Shown here piece by piece: positions 8,579 to 16,678 of a DNA stretch of 25,570 nucleotides; the stretch's first letter is position 1; the number at the start of each line of letters is the position of its first letter. A program made the translations under genes and the position numbers. The notes beneath the pieces are model-generated. The model saw nothing but the letters and a program-made list of their open reading frames with translations, was not told the origin of the DNA and did no database searches. Source of the stretch: Sphingobium sp. (lineage in GTDB: Bacteria > Pseudomonadota > Alphaproteobacteria > Sphingomonadales > Sphingomonadaceae). Location: positions 1 through 25,570 of the forward strand of contig NZ_QFOA01000047.1 in assembly GCF_003248505.1 (NCBI RefSeq), read 5' to 3'.

Positions 8579-9490
8579 ATGCTCATCGAGCCAATCCTCG
8601 GCCGGAGGAATGCCGACATCGCGCGCTGGGTGGAGGCTCTGTCCGCAGATGGGTACTGCATCATTCCTGATGCGGCCCCGCCGGCTGCGGTCGCCGCCCT
8701 GGCTGCCGACATGAACCCCGAGTTCGAAAGGACTCCGCACGCAACCGGACCATTTTACGGCGAATGGACAAAACGCTTTCATGGGTTGCTACGGCGCTCT
8801 TTGCACATGGACGGGTTCGTTCGGAACGAGCTTGTCCTGGGGATCGTCGAGAATATCCTCGGCCCCGCGTGCGACAGCATCCAGCTCAACCTGACACAGG
8901 CGATCGAGGTCCTCCCCGGCGGGCTGGTCCAACCTCCGCACCGCGACCAGGACATGTGGCCCGTCCGCACATCCGGTGTCGAATATCTGGTCAATGTGAT
9001 GTGGCCGTTCACGCCGTATACGGCCGCCAATGGGGCGACGCGCGTCTGGCCTGGAAGCCATCTGCGGCAGGACGAGATCCTGATCGACCCGGCGGAAGCC
9101 GTCGCTGCCGAAATGGAGCCAGGGGCCGCCTTGCTGTTCCTCGGGTCTACGCTCCATGGCGGCGGCGCGAACCGGACCATGGCGTCGAGGCGCGGCATGA
9201 TCGTCAGTTACAGCCTGGGCTGGCTGAAGCCGTACGAGTTGCCTTGGCTTGCCTACCCCCCGGAGGTCGCCCGCACCTTCCCTGCCCCTCTGGCCGAGCT
9301 GGCGGGGTACCGGGCGCACCGCCCCAACCTCGGGACCTTCGAGGGTCGCTGTCCATCGACCCTGCTGGGCGGACCACCGACCGGCGCACTCGGGGCGGTC
9401 GATGCCCTGAGGCCCGATCAGGAGGCGCTGATCGAGCAGTTCCATGCCGGACTGTTGCCGGCGGGGCTGCGCCTGTCCGGGGGAATGTGA
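8579..9490 (+). CDS. Phytanoyl-CoA dioxygenase (PhyH) family Fe(II)/2-oxoglutarate oxygenase
   Basis: ATG 8579 is preceded by a perfect AGGAGG (8568-8573), giving 303 residues. The metal-binding facial triad is visible as His121-x-Asp123 (PPHRDQDMW) and His193 (STLHGGGANRT), with Arg199 a candidate 2-oxoglutarate ligand. NGATRVWPGSH (151-161) is the usual loop of the family. Members hydroxylate acyl-CoAs, amino acids and secondary metabolites, so the substrate cannot be named. The gene is in an operon with luxI. From memory, a phyH gene beside luxI has been noted in other sphingomonads, which suggests a role in making or altering the signal or its acyl precursor. A role in tailoring the lasso peptide is an alternative but weaker idea. 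Confidence 0.88.
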   Translation: MLIEPILGRRNADIARWVEALSADGYCIIPDAAPPAAVAALAADMNPEFERTPHATGPFYGEWTKRFHGLLRRSLHMDGFVRNELVLGIVENILGPACDSIQLNLTQAIEVLPGGLVQPPHRDQDMWPVRTSGVEYLVNVMWPFTPYTAANGATRVWPGSHLRQDEILIDPAEAVAAEMEPGAALLFLGSTLHGGGANRTMASRRGMIVSYSLGWLKPYELPWLAYPPEVARTFPAPLAELAGYRAHRPNLGTFEGRCPSTLLGGPPTGALGAVDALRPDQEALIEQFHAGLLPAGLRLSGGM

Positions 9491-9493
9491 GCC

Positions 9494-9889
9494 GTGGTAA
9501 ACGAGCTCCACGGCGTTGGCCCAACGTTAGACCGGCGCGCCATGGTTCGCTGGGCGGCTCGGGCACACTGCCTGCTCAGCGCTCGGTTCGGCGAAGATCT
9601 GTTCTCCATGCCGGCGCTGAACATGCTGTTCGACCTCTATGTGAGCGAGATCCGGCAACCGAGGTCGCTCAGCAACCTTTGTGCCGCGTCAAAGGCCCCG
9701 GCGCGAACCGCGCTAAGAATGATTAACCGACTGGTCGAGCGGGATCAGCTCATGCGGATTCCCGATCCGAGAGATCAGCGCCGCGTGAACGTAGATCTGT
9801 CGCCCAACGGCAGGCAGCAACTCGATGCATATTTCGACGCCTTGCTCGAGTTGCTGGGCGAAACCGAACTGAACAGCGATCCGCCTTGA
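9494..9889 (+). CDS. MarR-like winged-helix transcriptional regulator
   Basis: The 131-residue protein has a MarR-type winged helix: a recognition segment SLSNLCAASKAPARTALRMI (about 58-77) and the wing motif DPRDQRRVNVDLSPNG (about 91-106) that is a hallmark of the family. It starts at GTG 9494, three bases after the PhyH stop, with a run of G residues as ribosome site; ATG 9542 is an alternative start that would shorten the N-terminal helix. It is the last gene of the luxI-phyH-marR operon and may adjust it in response to a small ligand, perhaps the product of PhyH. Such short MarR-like proteins are also described as sphingomonad regulators with no known ligand. Confidence 0.75.
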   Translation: MVNELHGVGPTLDRRAMVRWAARAHCLLSARFGEDLFSMPALNMLFDLYVSEIRQPRSLSNLCAASKAPARTALRMINRLVERDQLMRIPDPRDQRRVNVDLSPNGRQQLDAYFDALLELLGETELNSDPP

Positions 9890-10230
9890 GTCCCATTCAG
9901 CAACTCGTGCGACGCAAGACACGGCTCTGGATCAAAGACTTGCATCCAAAACGGAGTTAATACACATTTGCGATGCAGATGGCAGCGAGGCTGGTCGCCA
10001 ACTGCAGGGTAGACCTGACCAATTATCTAGAAGCGCTGATCCATGGTGGTTTGGCGCGCGCTTTGGACCAACTACGCCAGCCCGTCTGGATGGATCCACT
10101 GTGCCCTTTTTACCGACAATCCATAGTGACGCCGCTCGCCCGGCGCTGCTGAATAACCTTGTTTGACGAAACGGGGCGACCGGGAGATGGCGCAGACAAA
10201 CGCTCCCCCGAGCCGGAAGGAATCGATCGC
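9890..10230. other. Spacer between the quorum-sensing operon and the sigma factor gene
   Basis: The 341-bp stretch separates the luxI operon from the sigma/anti-sigma genes and should contain the sigma promoter. The only coding candidate is a 59-codon frame at 9973-10152. No clear terminator with a T run follows the MarR gene, so read-through from the quorum-sensing operon into the sigma gene is conceivable. Confidence 0.4.
9973..10152 (+). CDS. Doubtful 59-residue ORF
   Basis: ATG 9973 to TGA 10150-10152 encodes 59 residues (begins MQMAARLVANCRVDLTNYLEA). It is the only open frame of note in the spacer, contains three cysteines, and resembles nothing I recognise. The nearest ribosome-like sequence (CGGAG) is about 17 nt upstream, too far, so translation is doubtful. 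It may be a remnant or chance frame. Confidence 0.2.
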   Translation: MQMAARLVANCRVDLTNYLEALIHGGLARALDQLRQPVWMDPLCPFYRQSIVTPLARRC

Positions 10231-10719
10231 GTGCAGCTCGAGGCGGTTTACCGCACGGAGGCCCCTCGCCTCAGACGCCTCCTCGGTCGCAAGGTCTGGA
10301 TAGAGGATGAGCGAGACGACCTCGTCCAGGAGGCATTCGCGCGCCTTGCCTCGGCGAGGTCGGGCGCCGCGTCGCAGAACCCTGGCGCGTACCTTCACGG
10401 GATCGTCCGCCATCTGTTGGCGGACCGTGTCCGGAAGTGGGCGCGAGCGCGAAGTATCCGGCGTATGCTCGAGACTGCGCCTGGTCCGGAGGCGCTCTCT
10501 CCCGAGACGGCTGCCGAAATAAATCAGATGCGAGAGCGATATCGCGCCGCGGTCGACACTCTGCCACCGAGGACACATGAGGTGTATATGCTGCATCGTG
10601 CAGAGGAACTGGAATATAAGTTGATCGCCGAACTGCTCGGCATCAGCATCCGCACAGTGGAATGGCATATGGCTCAGGCACTCATCCGGATCAGCAAGAG
10701 CTTTGACGCCGATGGATGA
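10231..10719 (+). CDS. ECF (FecI-type) RNA polymerase sigma factor
   Basis: GTG 10231 is chosen because AAGGA (10217-10221) lies 9 nt upstream; a TTG at 10159 would extend the protein by 24 residues without a ribosome site. The 162-residue product has sigma region 2 (about 1-70, including DDLVQEAFARL and the arginine-rich RKWARARSI) and region 4 (about 105-155, LPPRTHEVYMLHRAEELEYKLIAELLGISIRTVEWHM) with its helix-turn-helix. It overlaps the FecR gene by 8 bp, so the two are co-translated, as in FecI/FecR pairs. The expected target is the adjacent TonB receptor/isopeptidase transcript, switched on when the receptor binds its ligand. Confidence 0.88.
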   Translation: MQLEAVYRTEAPRLRRLLGRKVWIEDERDDLVQEAFARLASARSGAASQNPGAYLHGIVRHLLADRVRKWARARSIRRMLETAPGPEALSPETAAEINQMRERYRAAVDTLPPRTHEVYMLHRAEELEYKLIAELLGISIRTVEWHMAQALIRISKSFDADG

Positions 10720-11773
10720 CAAGCACGTGCCGAGCGAGGCTCCCCGGCAGGATCAGTTACTTGAGGAAGGCTCCTTCTGGTTCGCGCGGATGCGCGGTCC
10801 GGACGCCGAAATGCACCGCGCGCAATTCGATGCCTGGCTCGCGCGCGGAGCGGCACATCTTGGTGCCTATAATCGCGCCGGCGAGATTTTCGCATTGGGC
10901 AAATTCCTGGCGGAGTCGCCCAACGCCGAAGCCAGCGAGGCACGTGCGTCGGCTTACGGCGGGTCGTCATGGTGGAAAGGCTTCGTGTGGCTGGCGCTGG
11001 TGGTCGTCACCGTCGGCACCGGAGCCTGGATCAAGCGCGACGCGCTAATCGACGCGTTCGGATACGCACCCGAGATCGCCGCGGAGCAAGCACCTACACT
11101 CCGCCCCGGCATCGCGCTGGCGACGCGGGTCGGAGAACGTCGCAGTTTCACCTTGGCCGATGGATCGAAGGTGACGCTTGATCCGGACAGCCAGCTCCTG
11201 GCAGCCTTAGGGACCGAGCGACGCGAGCTAAGCCTCAAGCGCGGCCGGGCCCGGTTCGATGTGGCTCACGAGTCCCGTCCGTTCGTCGTCTTCGCTGGCG
11301 GCGGCAGCGTAACGGCGCGAGGCACGATCTTCGATGTGATCGTCGGCAAGAGCGATGCCGTGACAGTGCGCCTGCTTCGGGGCGCGGTCGACGTCGTTCG
11401 ACCGGCGACCTCCCGCGACGCCAAGCCCGCGGTGGCCCGTCTGGCACCCGGGGAAGAGTTCAGTTTCGGAGAAACCGGCGTGCCTGATCTTGGCGCGTCA
11501 ACGAAGACTTCCGGCGCGACGGCACCCGAGCCATCACCGGCCGCTCTCGCGGCCAGGGAGTACAGCATGGCACCATTGTCCGCTGTGATCGCCGAGACCA
11601 ACAAGGGATCGGGGTTGCTGATCAGGGCTGCCGACCCTGCCATCGGCGCCCTAAAGGTATCCGGGCGTTTCCGGATCGATGACCCCGAGCGCGTCGCAGA
11701 GCGCCTGGCAACCTTGTTCGATCTGGAGATCGATCGGAGCCACAGTGATGAAATTGTGCTCCGGTCTCAATGA
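10712..11773 (+). CDS. FecR-type anti-sigma factor/signal transducer
   Basis: ATG 10712 overlaps the end of the sigma gene, giving 353 residues. Residues about 18-60 form the cytoplasmic DUF4880 domain that holds the sigma factor. One membrane helix follows at about 90-107 (WKGFVWLALVVVTVGTGAW). The periplasmic FecR domain spans about 128-235 (LADGSKVTLDPDSQLLAAL and GTIFDV segments). A C-terminal secretin/TonB-like domain at about 280-350 (SGLLIRAADPAIGALKVSGRF) is expected to touch the receptor. It should pass the signal from the TonB receptor's STN domain to the sigma factor. Gene order sigma, FecR, receptor is the standard cell-surface signalling arrangement. Confidence 0.9.
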   Translation: MDDKHVPSEAPRQDQLLEEGSFWFARMRGPDAEMHRAQFDAWLARGAAHLGAYNRAGEIFALGKFLAESPNAEASEARASAYGGSSWWKGFVWLALVVVTVGTGAWIKRDALIDAFGYAPEIAAEQAPTLRPGIALATRVGERRSFTLADGSKVTLDPDSQLLAALGTERRELSLKRGRARFDVAHESRPFVVFAGGGSVTARGTIFDVIVGKSDAVTVRLLRGAVDVVRPATSRDAKPAVARLAPGEEFSFGETGVPDLGASTKTSGATAPEPSPAALAAREYSMAPLSAVIAETNKGSGLLIRAADPAIGALKVSGRFRIDDPERVAERLATLFDLEIDRSHSDEIVLRSQ

Positions 11774-11830
11774 CAATCGGGTGAAAGATATTGTAGGGAC
11801 GACCCCGTAGTTCGCGCCCTTGCGGCGATA

Positions 11831-11874
11831 TCCCCCTCAAACCCTCGCCAAAATGGCGAGATCGAGAAGGGGGA
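11831..11874 (+). promoter_or_regulatory. Nested RNA hairpin that can mask the TonB receptor ribosome site
   Basis: In the leader of the TonB receptor gene, TCCCCCT (11831-11837) is perfectly complementary to AGGGGGA (11868-11874), which is the Shine-Dalgarno region 5 nt before ATG 11880. Between them lies a second perfect hairpin, CTCGCCA (11844-11850) and TGGCGAG (11854-11860) with loop AAA. The two stems stack into one structure that would block ribosome entry. It may be a thermosensor, a protein or small-RNA target, or simply GC-rich chance pairing. Confidence 0.4.
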
Positions 11875-11879
11875 AAATC

Positions 11880-14444
11880 ATGGGATTTGTGCGGGACGGG
11901 GTTCGAATTCGACTGCTTGCTGCTGCGGCGATCACTGCATTGGCGATCGCCACGCCGGTCAGAGCACAGGAAGGTCAACGACGTGAATATAACGTCGAGG
12001 CCCAGAACCTTGGTGACGCGCTACGGACTGTAAGTCGCCTCTCGGGTCGTGAGGTCATCTTCACCGCGGAGGCGGTCGAGGGCAAAAATGCCCCTCGCCT
12101 CCGCGGAACTTACACGCCGGACGACGCAGTGCGTGCATTGCTCGAGGGCAGCGGCCTGACGGCGGAATTCCGGAAGGATGTTGTCCTCATCCGGGGGCGA
12201 TCGGAGGCGCCGGGCGAGGTAGCGAACGACCCGGCAGCACAGAGCGAGATCCTTGTTACAGGGTCGCGCATCCGCGGCGCGCAGTCGGCCTCGCCGGTCA
12301 TCTCGATCTCGCGAGACGAAATCGAGTCTGCAGGCCAGCGAAATATCACGGATGTTCTGGCCGCGATTCCACAGAATTTCACTGGCGGTCAGAATCCGGG
12401 TGTCGGTCAGGGTGTCGGAGGTAGCAACAACACAAGTTCTGCGACCAGTTTCAATTTACGTGGCGCTGGACCGGACGCGACTCTCACGCTCCTCAACGGA
12501 CACCGGATAGCCTATAACGCACAATACCAAGCGATCGACGTCTCTTCGATCCCTTTCAGTGCGATCGAACGGATCGAGATTGTCCCCGATGGATCCTCCG
12601 CGCTTTATGGCTCTGATGCTGTAGCGGGCGTTGCCAATGTCATTCTGAGACCGGACTATGATGGCCTTCTCACCGACGTGAAGCTGAGTGGGTCGACAGA
12701 CGGCGGTGCCGAGACCCAGCAATATGGCGTTCTCGCGGGAGCCACCTGGGCCTCCGGGGGTTTCATGGTCGCGTATGAGTTCGAACGCAGCACGGCGATT
12801 TATGGCCGCGACCGGAGTTACGCCAAAGCGCCCTCTCCGGGACTGACGCTCTATCCCTCTCTCAAGCATCATAATGCTGCGGTAAGCGGCCACCTCAGTA
12901 TCACGAGCAATCTGAATTTTCGCGTTGATGGCCTTTATAACAAGCGCTGGAGCGATCGATATTCGCCGGTAGATAGCCGAGCAGACTATCTGCTAAACGG
13001 CATCCACATTGCGACAGACACCGAAGCCTTCGCGATTGCTCCGAGCCTCGAGCTTAAAATGCCAAACCGTTGGCAAGCGACCCTGTCGGGCAGCTACGCG
13101 CAGGACCATAGCCGTTTCAACCAAGAACAGTTTCTGAACGGTAGCCTTAGAGCTGGCACTTACATCTGCTATTGCAACACCGCGGGCACGGTTGAGATCA
13201 ACGCTGATGGCCCGCTCTTCACATTACCCGGGGGCGACGCGAAAGTTGCGATCGGAGCAGGCTATCGAGCCAACCATTTCCAAGAAACACGGCAAAAGAT
13301 CCACGCCTCGCAGGAAATTTCGTATGGCTTTGGGGAGCTCAGTCTTCCGCTGATCGCTCCGGACGTCGGCATACCGCTGGTGCGGCGCCTTACTGTCACG
13401 GCCGCCGTTCGCTTCGAGAAACCGTCGCAAGGCGACGGTGTTGCAACGCCAAAGCTTGGATTGGTCTACTCGCCAACGTCGGGTTTTGAGGTGCGCGGTA
13501 CATGGGGACGGTCATTCCGAACGCCAACACTGTTCCAGCAGTATCAGTCCAAGGTCGTCGCCTTGTTCACGGCAGCGAGCCGAGGAGGATCCAACTATCC
13601 GTCTGGATCAACGGTCCTGCTTCTCCAAGGTGGGAGCCCCGACCTGAAACCTGAGAAAGCGTCGACCTGGTCGACGTCCGTCGCGCTCGATCCGTCTTGG
13701 CTTCCCGGGCTTCACCTAGAGGCCACCTACTTTGATATCGATTACTCCAGCCGGATCGTCGCGCCAGTCGGACAGGCCGCGAGAGCGTTGTCAAATCCCG
13801 CCTATGCAGATCTGATTACCTTCAGTCCCAGCGCGTCGGATATCGCGGACGTGCTGGCGGGCGGCACACCCGTAAATACGACGCCGACGCCGTTCGATCC
13901 CTCGAAGGTCGTTGCGATCATTCACAACCAAAATTTGAACGTTGCGAGTCAGACCCTTAGCGGCGTCGATGTTAGCGGGACGTACCGCTTCTCTTTAGCT
14001 GACGACAGTACGGTGACGCTTTCGCTGGCAGGGAGCTACTTAGACAGCAAAAGAAGGCTAAGCGCCCTACAGCCCGAGCTGCCTCTGGCCGGGGTGGTCT
14101 TCAACCCACCGCATCTTCGAGCCAGAGCCGGCGCGGTCTGGCGGGCCGGGCCATCTACCCTTGCGGCATACGCAAATTACATTTCGGGCGTCGAAGATAC
14201 GAGGGTCGTTCCTACCAATCGGGTCGAGGGCATGACGACGGTCGATATCTCGGGTCGCCATTCTTTCACCCGCGGCCCGCGTCTTCTGAGAGGCCTCACC
14301 GTCTCCGTCACCATTCAGAACCTGTTTAACGTCAAGCCGGACACGATTGTGCAGCAATCGCTTGTCGCGGAGAGCCCGTACGACTCCACGAATTACTCCC
14401 CTTTGGGCCGGGTCGTCGCTTTCAGTCTATCCAAGTCCTGGTAA
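11880..14444 (+). CDS. TonB-dependent outer-membrane receptor with N-terminal STN signalling domain
   Basis: ATG 11880 follows AGAAGGGGGA and gives 854 residues. A signal peptide ends near residue 29 (ATPVRA-Q). The STN domain (about 36-105, NVEAQNLGDALRTVSRLSG to FRKDVVLIRG) marks a FecA-like transducer that talks to FecR. A TonB-box-like segment SEILVTGSRI (about 122-131) leads into the plug (SAGQRNITDVLAAIP) and a long beta-barrel ending in aromatic Trp, the usual outer-membrane signature. The receptor lies between FecR and the isopeptidase, the arrangement seen in lasso-peptide clusters of Caulobacter and sphingomonads. I infer that its ligand is the lasso peptide made by the convergent operon or a related one; a siderophore-like ligand is the alternative. 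Confidence 0.92.
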   Translation: MGFVRDGVRIRLLAAAAITALAIATPVRAQEGQRREYNVEAQNLGDALRTVSRLSGREVIFTAEAVEGKNAPRLRGTYTPDDAVRALLEGSGLTAEFRKDVVLIRGRSEAPGEVANDPAAQSEILVTGSRIRGAQSASPVISISRDEIESAGQRNITDVLAAIPQNFTGGQNPGVGQGVGGSNNTSSATSFNLRGAGPDATLTLLNGHRIAYNAQYQAIDVSSIPFSAIERIEIVPDGSSALYGSDAVAGVANVILRPDYDGLLTDVKLSGSTDGGAETQQYGVLAGATWASGGFMVAYEFERSTAIYGRDRSYAKAPSPGLTLYPSLKHHNAAVSGHLSITSNLNFRVDGLYNKRWSDRYSPVDSRADYLLNGIHIATDTEAFAIAPSLELKMPNRWQATLSGSYAQDHSRFNQEQFLNGSLRAGTYICYCNTAGTVEINADGPLFTLPGGDAKVAIGAGYRANHFQETRQKIHASQEISYGFGELSLPLIAPDVGIPLVRRLTVTAAVRFEKPSQGDGVATPKLGLVYSPTSGFEVRGTWGRSFRTPTLFQQYQSKVVALFTAASRGGSNYPSGSTVLLLQGGSPDLKPEKASTWSTSVALDPSWLPGLHLEATYFDIDYSSRIVAPVGQAARALSNPAYADLITFSPSASDIADVLAGGTPVNTTPTPFDPSKVVAIIHNQNLNVASQTLSGVDVSGTYRFSLADDSTVTLSLAGSYLDSKRRLSALQPELPLAGVVFNPPHLRARAGAVWRAGPSTLAAYANYISGVEDTRVVPTNRVEGMTTVDISGRHSFTRGPRLLRGLTVSVTIQNLFNVKPDTIVQQSLVAESPYDSTNYSPLGRVVAFSLSKSW

Positions 14445-14470
14445 GCGCGATGCCAACGAAGAGTTGCGCC

Positions 14471-16678
14471 ATGCGCAGACGGACTTTATCCTCGGTAGGT
14501 CGCCTGCGGGCGGTGGCAGTGGCCGGTCTCATCGCCTGTGGCGCGGTCGGAGCGCCGGAAGTTGCCGCCCAGAGTGGTAACGCGCCGACGCTGACAGATA
14601 TCGTTGAGGCACGTTCGATCGACAGTCTTGTCCTCTCGCCGGACGGACAGCGGCTAGCCTTTCGTGTGATCGAGCGTTCCGTCGCCCGGAATAGCACGAC
14701 AGCGCAATGGTACTGGGTCCCCATGGGAGAGCCGGCTGCTCCGGTGGCGCTCGGTTCTCCCACCGAACCTATGTGGGTACCCCTGTTCGATTTCATCGAG
14801 AATGGTGACGCGCAGTGGGATCCTGGGTCTACGACGCTGTATGTGAGGCAGGCGGGACGCCATGGCATACAAGTCCACCGGCTCGGGCCCCAAGGCGCCG
14901 ATCGAACCGTCACCGAAGATCCGGCCGACGTAGTCAGCTTCTCCATCTCGGACGATGGAAAGACCATCTCCTACAAGACACGCAACACGCGAGAGGCCAT
15001 TGCGAACGCCGCCATTCTTGAACAAAGAATGGGCATTCATCTCGACCGGACACTGGTCACCGACGGCCTTCCGCTGATCAACAACTTCCGCATAGGCGGC
15101 TCCATGGCCTCTTTGCGGAGAAGCGGTCCGTCAGAAGTGCTGCCCGGCCACTCCGGCGCACTTGCGACCAAATCGGTTGCGATCCCGGGCCGTGATCCTG
15201 TCCAAGACCGACCCGCCAAAGCGTCCGTCGACCAAAGGTCAGTTTACACGAGCCTGAGTGCGGAGACGGGCCTCGGTTTCAAGTTGGCTTCTCAACGGAC
15301 TGCCGTTTCACTCGAAACAGTCGGGGCGATGTCCAAGCTCCTGCCCGTTCCCAAATACGAGCTCACGGCTACCTCCGAGGCCGGAGTCAAAAGCCCCTGC
15401 CGCGAAGTGTTCTGCGTCGGATTTTCTTACGCCCTCCGACAGGTCGTCCCAAACGAATCGAACGGCGAGATAGTTGTGCTTTATGAGGCTGACGAGGCCG
15501 GTCGTTCCGTTCTCTACGGCTGGAACCCTCTCACCGGCCGCAGTCGGACGATCTACGATCACCGAACGGCGCTGGACGGTGGATCTTCGTACGCTGGATC
15601 TCCGTGCCGTCGAAGCGGCAGATACCTGGCTTGTGTCGAGGCGGGTCCAACCCAGCCGCCCGAACTGGTGCGCATCGACATGGAAACCGGCGAGCGCGTG
15701 ACGCTTTCCGATCCAAATCGATCGCTGGCACGCAAGGCTTTTGCCGCCGCGGAGTTGCTCTCCTGGACAGATGAAAGTGGAAGGCCTGCCAATGGAGTGC
15801 TCATGCGCCCGAAAGGTGCCTCGACACGGCATCCTCTGGTCATAACAACCTATCGTTGCCGCGGCTTCCTGCAGGGGGGAACGGGAAGCGTGGTTCCCGA
15901 GCATATCCTTGTGCAGCGAGGGATAGCTACGCTCTGCGTTAACACGCGAAGCGAGAATATTGCCGAGCGTGGTCCGGACGGGCACGAAATCCTCCTTGGG
16001 GTCCACAAGGCTTCCATCGAGTCCTATCGCTCTGCCATCAATCTTCTGTCGAGGTCCGGCGTCATAGACCCAGCTAAGGTCGGAATCTCAGGACATAGCT
16101 ACAGCAGCAATGTTGTCGCCTATGCTCTGAGCAACACCAATCTCTTTGCGGCGGCGACACTGGGCACCGGCGTTACGATCGACCCTAACACCTATTATCT
16201 TACCGCGCCCGTGCCCGACAGCTGGCGGAAATCTGTACTGCGTTCGATGGCGCTGCCGGAGCCAACAAAGGACACGTCGAAGGTCTGGAACCATATCTCC
16301 CCGTCCCTAAACGCAGGCAAGATCACCGCGCCGGTGCTCTTCCTGCCACCGGAAAACGAGTATCTTTTCGGGTTACAGCTCTACACCTCGCTGCGCGATG
16401 CGGGCGGAATTGCTGACATGTACATCTTCCCGGGCGAAGGTCACTCCGCCGGGCGTGAACCCATGCATCGCTACTGGCGGTATCGGCGCGCACTCGATTG
16501 GTTCGCCTTCTGGCTCACTCAGCGGGAATACGCTTCCCCGGACACGGTCGATCAGTATCGCGGATGGAGGGAGTTGCGGGAGGCTCGGAATGTTACAGGC
16601 CACCTGTCGACCCAGTCGCCTGAGAAGGGGGTCTCGACCAGGATCCAGCCCAGACCTCCACATCAACCAGACTCATGA
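14471..16678 (+). CDS. Secreted lasso-peptide isopeptidase (AtxE2-like, prolyl-oligopeptidase fold)
   Basis: ATG 14471 has GAAGAG 7 nt upstream; ATG 14450, which adds 7 residues, is the alternative. The 735-residue protein has a signal peptide ending near PEVAAQ, an N-terminal beta-propeller with repeated strands (SPDGQRLAFRV, SISDDGKTISYKT), and a C-terminal alpha/beta-hydrolase domain. Catalytic Ser543 lies in GISGHSYSS, His658 in GEGHS, and the acid is Glu630 in PPENEY. The Glu-His spacing of 28 equals that recalled for AtxE2 (Ser527, Glu610, His638), where glutamate replaces the usual aspartate. These enzymes cut the Gly-Asp isopeptide bond of threaded lasso peptides. It follows the receptor gene by 26 bp, so the peptide is probably imported and linearised in the periplasm. 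Its 3' end overlaps the cyclase gene on the other strand. Confidence 0.88.
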   Translation: MRRRTLSSVGRLRAVAVAGLIACGAVGAPEVAAQSGNAPTLTDIVEARSIDSLVLSPDGQRLAFRVIERSVARNSTTAQWYWVPMGEPAAPVALGSPTEPMWVPLFDFIENGDAQWDPGSTTLYVRQAGRHGIQVHRLGPQGADRTVTEDPADVVSFSISDDGKTISYKTRNTREAIANAAILEQRMGIHLDRTLVTDGLPLINNFRIGGSMASLRRSGPSEVLPGHSGALATKSVAIPGRDPVQDRPAKASVDQRSVYTSLSAETGLGFKLASQRTAVSLETVGAMSKLLPVPKYELTATSEAGVKSPCREVFCVGFSYALRQVVPNESNGEIVVLYEADEAGRSVLYGWNPLTGRSRTIYDHRTALDGGSSYAGSPCRRSGRYLACVEAGPTQPPELVRIDMETGERVTLSDPNRSLARKAFAAAELLSWTDESGRPANGVLMRPKGASTRHPLVITTYRCRGFLQGGTGSVVPEHILVQRGIATLCVNTRSENIAERGPDGHEILLGVHKASIESYRSAINLLSRSGVIDPAKVGISGHSYSSNVVAYALSNTNLFAAATLGTGVTIDPNTYYLTAPVPDSWRKSVLRSMALPEPTKDTSKVWNHISPSLNAGKITAPVLFLPPENEYLFGLQLYTSLRDAGGIADMYIFPGEGHSAGREPMHRYWRYRRALDWFAFWLTQREYASPDTVDQYRGWRELREARNVTGHLSTQSPEKGVSTRIQPRPPHQPDS

